DNA from: Phycisphaerales bacterium
GTDB taxonomy: Bacteria > Planctomycetota > Phycisphaerae > Phycisphaerales > SM1A02
NCBI GenBank assembly: GCA_020427625.1
Contig: JAGQOI010000038.1
Location: 1 to 7,139, forward strand
Length of the DNA: 7,139 nucleotides
Direction of reading: 5' to 3'
The translations under genes were made by a program, and so were the position numbers. Under the pieces are notes generated by a model. It saw only the letters and a list, made by a program, of their open reading frames with translations, searched no databases and was not told the DNA's origin. Positions 1-4,927 of the stretch are shown here, piece after piece; position 1 is the first letter of the stretch; every line of letters begins with the position of its first letter.

Positions 1-306
1 CCCGGCCTCATCCGTGCATCGACCGGCCCGGACCATGTCGACCCAGGCCCGGAAGTCCGGTCCGGCCGGGCGGGTTCCGAGGTGGGTCAGATCGAGATGG
101 GCATGGACGTTGACGAGTCCCGGGAGGAGCGTCGCCTGCGGGTGCGATTTGGGCGTCCGTCGGTCCGGGAGCGGTACGATCGTGTCCGGCGGACCGGCCT
201 CGAGGAGCCGCGCGTGATCGTCGATGGCGATCGCACCGGGCGCCCAGCGTCGCCCGGCGCCGTCGACGACGAGCGCCGCATGGATGATTCGAAGGCGGTG
301 ATTCAT
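1..306 (-). CDS. Metal-dependent amidohydrolase, N-terminal part (3' end cut by the window edge)
   Basis: Reading the minus strand from the ATG at 306-304 gives 102 open codons to the left edge. The translation begins MNHRLRIIHAALVVDGAGRR and contains LLPGLVNVHAHLDLTHLG at about residues 60-77. The PGLVNxHxHL signature is the N-terminal metal-binding HxH (His68, His70) of the amidohydrolase superfamily subgroup that includes cytosine/guanine deaminases, chlorohydrolases and aminodeoxyfutalosine deaminases. The region before it fits the small beta-sandwich that precedes the TIM barrel in these cytosolic hydrolases. No signal peptide is seen. The other metal ligands lie outside the window, so the substrate cannot be assigned; a deaminase, possibly of the menaquinone futalosine pathway, is only a guess. 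The start lacks a clear Shine-Dalgarno sequence. The frame stays open upstream, so the start is approximate. The gene is divergent from the OmpA-like gene. Confidence 0.8.
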   Translation of the reverse strand, partial: MNHRLRIIHAALVVDGAGRRWAPGAIAIDDHARLLEAGPPDTIVPLPDRRTPKSHPQATLLPGLVNVHAHLDLTHLGTRPAGPDFRAWVDMVRAGRCTDEAG

Positions 307-360
307 GTTCCAGCGGCGGGCCGGACGATGAGAGCAACGGGGTGCGGCCACGCGGCGGGT

Positions 361-366
361 ATGCTA
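361..366 (-). promoter_or_regulatory. Candidate -10 box for the leftward amidohydrolase gene
   Basis: The minus strand reads GGTAGCAT here, giving a TAnnAT hexamer (TAGCAT) in a GC-rich intergenic stretch, 54 bases before the proposed ATG at 306. No recognisable -35 hexamer is found at 16-18 bases. The plus strand of the same site reads GGTATGCTACC, a near-palindrome resembling the box in front of the OmpA-like gene, so the direction is uncertain. This is inference from sequence resemblance only. Confidence 0.3.
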
Positions 367-426
367 CCGCACGTCGACGGTTGCTTCCCCGGGGCGTCCG
401 CGGGCGACGAAGGCAATCGGCCGCGG

Positions 427-432
427 TATGCT
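427..432 (+). promoter_or_regulatory. Candidate -10 box for the OmpA-like lipoprotein gene
   Basis: The sequence GGTATGCT contains TATGCT, matching TATAAT at four of six positions, 39 bases before the ATG at 472. A start of transcription about 7 bases downstream would give a leader of roughly 33 bases that includes the ribosome binding site GAGG at 458-461. No -35 hexamer is evident at normal spacing. Very similar boxes precede other genes in the window. Confidence 0.4.
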
Positions 433-471
433 ATCCAGCATTCGACTTACTCTTGCCGAGGTACGACCCCG

Positions 472-1350
472 ATGCATCGTCTCGTCTCGATTGTGCTCGC
501 GGCTGCGGGCGGATTCGCTCTGCTCCAGATGGGCGGCTGCCAGGTTCCGCAGAACCGCTACGACGAACTCATGACGACCAACCGCTCCCTCCAGGAGCAG
601 CTCGTCGGCATCGAGGATGAACGCGACGTCCTGCGCAACAGTCTCGACATGATGCGAGGCCAGTACCAGCGGGCGACGGCCGACCTCCTCACCGTCCAGG
701 GCGACAACGACGCGCTTCGCTCCTCGATCGGGACGCTGCGCGACGACTACACCGGCCTGCTCGGACGGGTGAGCGAACTCGAACTCGGCGGCCTGCCGCC
801 GATGGTGAGCAGCGCGCTCCAGACCCTCGCCGCCCAGCACGCCGACCTCATGATCTTCGACGCCGAACTCGGTCGCATCCGCTTCGCGAGCGACTTCACG
901 TTCGCGTCCGGCTCCGCGGCCCTGACCGACAACGCGCGAACGACCCTCCGTCGCCTCGCCGAGATCCTCAACACGCCCGACGCACGCCTCCTCGAGGCCC
1001 GCGTCGTCGGACACACCGACAACGTCAAGCCCAGCAAGCCCGCGACGCTGCGCGATCATCCGACCAACACCCACCTGTCCGTCCATCGGGCCATCTCCGT
1101 CCGCGACGTCCTCGTGAACGCCGGCGTGCCCGCGGCCCGGATCATGGTCGCCGGATACGGCGAGACCCGACCCATCGTGCCGAACGGTCCGAACGGTGCC
1201 GCGCAGAACCGTCGCGTCGAGATCTACCTCACGCCCATGGCCGAGCAGCCGCCGATGATGGAATCCGGCAGCACCGCGCCGATCCCGACGACCCCGGCAC
1301 CGACCGCGAACGCCGGCGGTTCGCGCACCGACGACTTCCCGCCGAAGTGA
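472..1350 (+). CDS. OmpA/Pal-like peptidoglycan-binding lipoprotein with coiled coil
   Basis: The 292-residue product probably ties the envelope to peptidoglycan. It opens with a lipoprotein-type signal, MHRLVSIVLAAAGGFALLQM followed by GGC, with Cys23 as the likely lipidated residue; the lipobox MGGC is slightly atypical at -3. Residues about 30-110 are heptad-like and rich in Leu, Asp, Glu and Arg, consistent with a coiled coil. Residues about 136-254 form an OmpA C-terminal domain (the OmpA/MotB/Pal family): GHTDN at 180-184 and NRRVEI at 246-251 carry the Asp and Arg that bind diaminopimelate in this family. The last 37 residues are a Pro/Thr/Ala-rich tail. The frame is open much further upstream, but the ATG at 472 is chosen because GAGG at 458-461 lies 10 bases before it and the signal peptide begins there. 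It is a single-gene unit, with a promoter candidate in front and a terminator behind. The domain is certain; whether it acts like Pal, a porin anchor or something else is not. Confidence 0.93.
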   Translation: MHRLVSIVLAAAGGFALLQMGGCQVPQNRYDELMTTNRSLQEQLVGIEDERDVLRNSLDMMRGQYQRATADLLTVQGDNDALRSSIGTLRDDYTGLLGRVSELELGGLPPMVSSALQTLAAQHADLMIFDAELGRIRFASDFTFASGSAALTDNARTTLRRLAEILNTPDARLLEARVVGHTDNVKPSKPATLRDHPTNTHLSVHRAISVRDVLVNAGVPAARIMVAGYGETRPIVPNGPNGAAQNRRVEIYLTPMAEQPPMMESGSTAPIPTTPAPTANAGGSRTDDFPPK

Positions 1351-1374
1351 TCCCCCGCCGTCCCCGATCCCCAT

Positions 1375-1408
1375 CGACGCCCGGGTCCGACGCCCGGGCG
1401 TTGTCTTT
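1375..1408 (+). terminator. Rho-independent terminator after the OmpA-like gene
   Basis: ACGCCCGGG (1377-1385) and CCCGGGCGT (1393-1401) form a perfect 9-bp stem around a 7-base loop. It can be extended by a G-U pair and a C-G pair at the base (1375-1403). The T-rich run TTGTCTTT (1401-1408) follows directly. It sits 24 bases after the stop codon at 1350 and 73 bases before the ndh start, so it separates the two transcription units. Confidence 0.82.
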
Positions 1409-1454
1409 GGCGCCGATCCGGCCCGATGCGCGATCCCGCGACCGGCGAGCGGCG

Positions 1455-1460
1455 TATGAC
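1455..1460 (+). promoter_or_regulatory. Weak candidate -10 box for ndh
   Basis: GCGTATGAC supplies a TATGAC hexamer, 20 bases before the ndh ATG. Transcription would begin near 1467, giving a leader of only about 14 bases that just includes the ribosome binding site at 1469-1474. The match to a consensus is poor (last base C). It is listed because it fits the pattern of GTATnnT-like boxes seen before the other plus-strand genes. Confidence 0.22.
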
Positions 1461-1480
1461 CGTCAGTCGGAGGGCGCGCC

Positions 1481-2767
1481 ATGAGCGACAGCGCAGACGG
1501 ACGCCGGCATGTCGTCATCGTCGGGGGCGGATTCGGCGGCTTGGCCTGCGCGAAGGCGCTCGCCCGCGCCGATTGGCGCATCACCATCGTCGATCGCGAG
1601 AACCACCACCTCTTCCAGCCCCTGCTCTACCAGGTCGCGACCGCCGTGCTCTCGCCGGCCGATATCGCCGCGCCGATCCGCACCATCGTGCGCCGACAAC
1701 GCAACACCGAGGTCGTCCTCGGACAGGTCGTCGCCGTCGACGTCGACGCGCGGCGTCTGCGGCTCGCCGACCGGACCATCGACTACGACACCCTCGTGCT
1801 CGCGACCGGCGCGACGCACTCGTACTTCGGTCACGACGAGTGGCAGCCGCATGCGCCCGGACTCAAGACCATCGACGACGCCCTCGAACTCCGTCGCCGC
1901 CTGCTGCTCGCCTTCGAGGCCGCCGAGTACGAGCCCGATCCCGACACCCGACGTGCCTGCCTCACCTTCGTCGTCGTGGGCGGCGGCCCGACCGGCGTCG
2001 AACTGGCCGGGGCCCTGATCGAGATCGCGGCCCGGTCCATCCCCCGCGACTTCCGACGCATCGACACCACGACGACGAAGGTCATCCTCGTCGAAGCCGG
2101 CGAACGACTGCTCGGCGGCATGCCGGCGACGCTCGGGGATCGCGCGAAGACCGACCTCGAGCACATGGGCGTCGACGTGCGCCTCCGGCACCGGGTGACC
2201 CACATCGACGAGACCGGCGCCGTCGTCGGCGACGAGCGCATTCCGGCCGCCAACGTGTTCTGGGCCGCCGGCGTCACCGGCTCCGCCCTCGCCCGAACCC
2301 TCGGCGTGCCCCTCGATCCGGCCGGACGGGTGATCGTCGATCCCGACCTCACCGTCCCGGGACATCCGGAACTCTTCGTCATCGGCGACCTCGCTCACGT
2401 CGAGGACCCGGCGACCGGGACGACCGTCCCGGGCATCGCGCCCGCGGCCATGCAGATGGGGCGCCACGTCGCCGCCACCCTCCGCCGGCGCCCGGACGCC
2501 GACCGTCCCCCCTTCCGCTACCGCGACACCGGCACCATGGCGACGATCGGGCGCAATCGTGCGGTCGCGGCGATCGGCGGCCGGCGCTTCACCGGTCTCG
2601 TCGCGTGGCTGCTCTGGTCGCTCGTGCACGTCTACTTCCTCATCGGCTTCCGTCGCCGGATGTTCGTCATGCTGTCGTGGGCGTGGAACTACGTCGTGTT
2701 CGCGAAGGGCGCGCGGCTCATCACCGGGCGTCCGCCGACGTCATCGGACGCACGTCCCCCCACGTGA
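1481..2767 (+). CDS. ndh: Type II NADH:quinone oxidoreductase (NDH-2)
   Basis: This single-subunit flavoenzyme passes electrons from NADH to the quinone pool at the inner face of the cytoplasmic membrane without pumping protons. The 428-residue length is normal for the family. The FAD-binding Rossmann motif GGGFGG is at 15-20, following the strand HVVIV. LFQPLLYQVATAVLSP follows at about 44-59 and is characteristic of NDH-2. The NADH-binding motif VVVGGGPTGVELAG is at 164-177, with Glu174. A second FAD contact, FVIGDLAHV, includes Gly302-Asp303. APAAMQMG at 320-327 corresponds to the quinone-site AQxAxQ-type motif, with Gln325 kept. The C-terminal part (WLLWSLVHVYFLIGFRRR and SWAWNYVVF) is the hydrophobic and amphipathic membrane anchor. 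GGAGGG at 1469-1474, six bases before the ATG, fixes the start. It lies behind a terminator and 52 bases ahead of mlaE. Related ferredoxin- or sulfide-oxidising flavoproteins are less likely, given the intact NDH-2 C-terminus. Confidence 0.95.
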   Translation: MSDSADGRRHVVIVGGGFGGLACAKALARADWRITIVDRENHHLFQPLLYQVATAVLSPADIAAPIRTIVRRQRNTEVVLGQVVAVDVDARRLRLADRTIDYDTLVLATGATHSYFGHDEWQPHAPGLKTIDDALELRRRLLLAFEAAEYEPDPDTRRACLTFVVVGGGPTGVELAGALIEIAARSIPRDFRRIDTTTTKVILVEAGERLLGGMPATLGDRAKTDLEHMGVDVRLRHRVTHIDETGAVVGDERIPAANVFWAAGVTGSALARTLGVPLDPAGRVIVDPDLTVPGHPELFVIGDLAHVEDPATGTTVPGIAPAAMQMGRHVAATLRRRPDADRPPFRYRDTGTMATIGRNRAVAAIGGRRFTGLVAWLLWSLVHVYFLIGFRRRMFVMLSWAWNYVVFAKGARLITGRPPTSSDARPPT

Positions 2768-2807
2768 CCGTCGCCGACACGCGTCATGCACGCGGAGGCG
2801 GCGCGGG

Positions 2808-2813
2808 TATGCT
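2808..2813 (+). promoter_or_regulatory. Candidate -10 box for a leaderless mlaE transcript
   Basis: GGGTATGCT carries the same TATGCT hexamer as the box at 427-432. It ends only six bases before the ATG at 2820, so transcription about 7 bases downstream would begin at or next to the start codon. There is no Shine-Dalgarno sequence at a usable distance: GGAGG at 2794-2798 is 21 bases away, and no in-frame start lies nearer to it. The arrangement resembles the TANNNT-plus-7 layout of leaderless genes known in Actinobacteria and Deinococcus. This is inference. Confidence 0.4.
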
Positions 2814-2819
2814 GTCGTC

Positions 2820-3653
2820 ATGCCCGCGCCCCGGTCCCCGATTGCCGCGATCGGCCAGCAGACGCTCACCGTCGTCCAGCACTTCGGCGTGTTCACGAGT
2901 TTCGTCGCCTCGGTGTGCATGTGGTTCGCGCTGCACCTGCGCAAGTGGTGCCGGTGGCGTCTGCTCATGCCGCAGTTGTACGCGGTCGGCGTCGCGTCGA
3001 TCCCGGTCGTCGCCGTGACGGGCGCGTTCATCGGCATGGTGCTCTCGATCGAGGGATACGACTCGTTCCGCAGTCTCGGGCAGGAAGCCGCCCTGGGCGG
3101 CGTGATCACGATCTCCGTCACGAAGCAGATCGGACCCGTCCTCGCCGCCGTGATGGTCGCCGGGCGCGTCGGCGGGGCGCTCGCAGCCGAACTCGGGACC
3201 ATGCGGGTGACCGAGCAGCTCGACGCCCTCCGTGCCATGGCGGCCGACCCCATCCCCTACCTCGTCGTCCCCCGCGTGTTCGCCTGCATCGTCATGACGC
3301 CGGTGCTCACGATCTTCAGCGATCTCCTCGGCGTCGGCGGCGGGTGGCTCATCACCGTGAAGTTCTTTCACGTCGCCGACTACGCCTTCTGGGACTTCGT
3401 GCGGTCCTACGTCGGCTGGTGGGAGCCGACCTCGGGACTCATCAAGAGCGTCTTCTTCGGCGCGGCGATCGGCCTCATCGCGTGCTACAAGGGATTCAAC
3501 TGCCGCCCGGGCGCCTCCGGCGTCGGTCGGGCGGCGACGGAATCGTTCGTCGCCTCCTTCCTGGCGATCATCGTGATCAACCTGGTGCTGGCGACCGTCC
3601 TGAACCAGATCAGCACCCTGTTCATCTACGCCGACAAGCCCACGCCGTTCTGA
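2820..3653 (+). CDS. mlaE: MlaE-family lipid ABC transporter permease
   Basis: This inner-membrane permease of the MlaE family moves phospholipids or other lipids between the membranes, normally with an ATPase (MlaF) and an MCE-domain protein (MlaD). The 277-residue product starts with an amphipathic N-terminal segment and a hydrophobic stretch at about 22-40. Further hydrophobic segments lie at about 54-76, 93-115, 146-182 and 243-265. The family signature is clear: GAFIGMVLSIEGYDSF (68-83), SVTKQIGPVLAAVMVAGRVG (99-118), AELGTMRVTEQLDALRAM (123-140), DPIPYLVVPRVFA (143-155) and GVGRAAT (234-240). The glutamate in AELGTM and the EQLDAL helix are the conserved ATPase-coupling region. The ATG at 2820 is the only start that includes the whole N-terminal domain; upstream in-frame sequence is shadow of ndh. 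No Shine-Dalgarno sequence precedes it. No ATPase or MCE gene lies in the window, so the partners must be encoded elsewhere. Substrate specificity cannot be read from the sequence. Confidence 0.94.
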   Translation: MPAPRSPIAAIGQQTLTVVQHFGVFTSFVASVCMWFALHLRKWCRWRLLMPQLYAVGVASIPVVAVTGAFIGMVLSIEGYDSFRSLGQEAALGGVITISVTKQIGPVLAAVMVAGRVGGALAAELGTMRVTEQLDALRAMAADPIPYLVVPRVFACIVMTPVLTIFSDLLGVGGGWLITVKFFHVADYAFWDFVRSYVGWWEPTSGLIKSVFFGAAIGLIACYKGFNCRPGASGVGRAATESFVASFLAIIVINLVLATVLNQISTLFIYADKPTPF

Positions 3654-3656
3654 TCC

Positions 3657-3678
3657 GACGGGCCGCCCTCCGGCCGTC
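3657..3678 (+). terminator. Possible hairpin after mlaE
   Basis: GACGG at 3657-3661 pairs with CCGTC at 3674-3678. After one bulged G, CCG pairs with CGG to give an 8-bp GC-rich stem with a 5-base loop. It begins three bases after the stop codon. It is not followed by a T-run, so it is not a standard intrinsic terminator; it could slow polymerase, stabilise the mRNA end or be chance in GC-rich DNA. Confidence 0.3.
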
Positions 3679-3686
3679 CGCCTGCG

Positions 3687-3692
3687 TATCAT
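3687..3692 (+). promoter_or_regulatory. Candidate -10 box for the transglutaminase-like gene
   Basis: GCGTATCAT contains TATCAT, a four-of-six match to TATAAT and the best in the 109-base gap between mlaE and the next gene. Transcription from about 3699 would give a leader of about 64 bases containing the ribosome binding site at 3750-3755. It overlaps an in-frame ATG at 3691, which would therefore be excluded from this transcript. No -35 hexamer is obvious. Confidence 0.35.
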
Positions 3693-3749
3693 GAGCGAGC
3701 CGCGTCCGGCGCGCGATCCGAACGGACGACGCCCGCGCCGACCGGATAC

Positions 3750-3755
3750 GAGGAG
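3750..3755 (+). promoter_or_regulatory. Ribosome binding site that decides the start of the transglutaminase-like gene
   Basis: GAGGAG lies seven bases before the ATG at 3763, an ideal spacing, whereas the in-frame ATG at 3691 has no Shine-Dalgarno sequence. The site is half of a 13-base odd palindrome (GAGGAG, T, CTCCTC, 3750-3762) that ends exactly at the start codon. A short local hairpin of GAGG with CCTC could partly mask the site. Confidence 0.7.
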
Positions 3756-3762
3756 TCTCCTC

Positions 3763-4926
3763 ATGCTGCAGGCCGCCCTCATCGCCGCCAGTCTGACCGC
3801 CGGACACGCCGTCCAGAACGCAGACGTCGCCTACACGGGACCGATCCGGCGCGACGAACCGAAGATCTACCGCATGACGTTCGCGGCGACCGTGAGCACG
3901 CCGATGGAGCGTCGAGCGGAGAACCGACTGAACTTCAACCTCCAGGACACGCCGATCGTGTTCCCGCTCATCGAGCAGGGCGCGTACAGCGAGATCGACG
4001 CGTCGTCGCTCGCCGGTCACCTCTGGCTCGGCAACGTCGAGGACACGACCCTCCCCCAGCGCAGTCGCATCGACCGCGGCGCGCCGATGGGCACGCAGCT
4101 CGCGATCATGCCGATCGCCCAGTTCCAGGGCCAGTCGCTGCGCTGGGAGATCGCGTTCGACGTGCAGTGCTGGGCGTCCGAAGCCGACGACGCGGCCCTC
4201 GGCCAGATCGCCTGGCCGCGCGAGTGGCCGGCCGAAGTCTCCGACGCGCTCAAGCCGCAGATGTACATCGAGTCCGACGACGAGATCTTCAAGGCGACCG
4301 TCGAACGCGTGTCCGAAGGCAAGCTCCGCATGGTCCCGCCCTACTACGCCGCGAAGGACCTCATCCGCTACTGCCTCAACGAGATCCGCGTCAGCGGCGA
4401 CGGCATCAACAAGGGATACAACGGCGAACTCCAGGGCCTGGAGATGATCGGCGCGAAGCAGACCGCGACGAGCGGCACCGGCGGCCCGCACGACCTCGTC
4501 TGCGTCTGCGTCGCCATGCTTCGCGCCGCGGGCATTCCCGCCCGACCGGTGATCGGCATCTCCGAGGGCGGACGCAAGGGCCGTCGCGGACGCGCCGAGT
4601 TCCTCTCCTGGGGCGAGTTCTACCTCCCCGGCGCGGGCTGGATCCCGTTCGATCCCGACGCCATGCGCGGCAAGGGCCTGCGCAACGCCGACGTCAAACG
4701 CCCGTGGTCCCAGCTCGGCACCATCCGCGATCTCAACGAGCGCATCCCGCTCGCGTATCACTTCATCCCGCCGGTCTCCGTGTCCGTGCCCCGCAATCCC
4801 GCCGTCTGGGGCTGGGACATGCGACCCGTCAAACTCCAGTACGTCGACCAGTTCATCAACCTCGGCATCGTGTCCAAGGGCGCCGGCGCCATCCGCGTCC
4901 CCCAGGCGCCGGGCGGCACGCGCTGA
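3763..4926 (+). CDS. Exported transglutaminase-like protein, probably catalytically inactive
   Basis: From the ATG at 3763 the product is 387 residues. It starts with the short hydrophobic segment MLQAALIAASLTAGHA, which looks like a signal peptide, though its n-region lacks positive charge. An N-terminal beta-rich region (about 20-170) precedes a transglutaminase-like core. The core shows the helix MLRAAGIPARPVIG (252-265) and the strand pair LSWGEFYLPGAGWIPFDP (281-298), both hallmarks of the papain-like transglutaminase fold. In active members a Cys lies about 15 residues before the Gly of GIPAR, and a His precedes the Trp of HAWxE. Here those places hold Pro242 (next to His243) and Leu281. 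Only the Asp of FDP (297) remains. Cys247 and Cys249 are nearby but sit one to two helical turns away. I infer a non-catalytic binding or structural role in the envelope. A basic stretch, GGRKGRRGR (269-277), separates the two motifs. The start is supported by the ribosome binding site; an in-frame ATG at 3691 would add an Arg-rich extension of 24 residues. Confidence 0.85.
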   Translation: MLQAALIAASLTAGHAVQNADVAYTGPIRRDEPKIYRMTFAATVSTPMERRAENRLNFNLQDTPIVFPLIEQGAYSEIDASSLAGHLWLGNVEDTTLPQRSRIDRGAPMGTQLAIMPIAQFQGQSLRWEIAFDVQCWASEADDAALGQIAWPREWPAEVSDALKPQMYIESDDEIFKATVERVSEGKLRMVPPYYAAKDLIRYCLNEIRVSGDGINKGYNGELQGLEMIGAKQTATSGTGGPHDLVCVCVAMLRAAGIPARPVIGISEGGRKGRRGRAEFLSWGEFYLPGAGWIPFDPDAMRGKGLRNADVKRPWSQLGTIRDLNERIPLAYHFIPPVSVSVPRNPAVWGWDMRPVKLQYVDQFINLGIVSKGAGAIRVPQAPGGTR

Positions 4927-4927
4927 C

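Noticed and set aside
364..1587. Long minus-strand open frame of 407 codons across the OmpA-like gene
   Set aside because: Composition is Arg/Gly/Val-rich with no domain, and it overlaps the well-supported lipoprotein gene and terminator completely. It is a GC-driven shadow frame.
1463..2629. Minus-strand open frame of 388 codons opposite ndh
   Set aside because: It is Gly/Asp/Arg-rich mirror sequence of ndh codons ending in C or G, with no motif or ribosome binding site.
1426..3018. Plus-strand open frame of 530 codons across ndh and into mlaE
   Set aside because: It is extremely rich in Arg, Pro and Ser, has no recognisable motif, and covers two confident genes in another frame.
2809..3018. 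ATG at 2809 with GGAGG 10 bases upstream as a small gene overlapping mlaE
   Set aside because: The resulting peptide is Ser/Arg/Cys-rich shadow sequence out of frame with mlaE, with no protein-like character.
3691..3762. Upstream ATG giving the transglutaminase-like protein an Arg-rich extension of 24 residues, possibly a twin-arginine signal
   Set aside because: There is no Shine-Dalgarno sequence before 3691, the ATG overlaps a -10-like box, and the RR context lacks the S/T-R-R-x-F-L-K pattern. GAGGAG before 3763 is much better.
4879..4890. Perfect 12-base palindrome GGCGCCGGCGCC near the end of the transglutaminase-like gene
   Set aside because: It lies within coding sequence, encodes ordinary Gly-Ala-Gly-Ala residues, and is expected by chance in GC-rich DNA.
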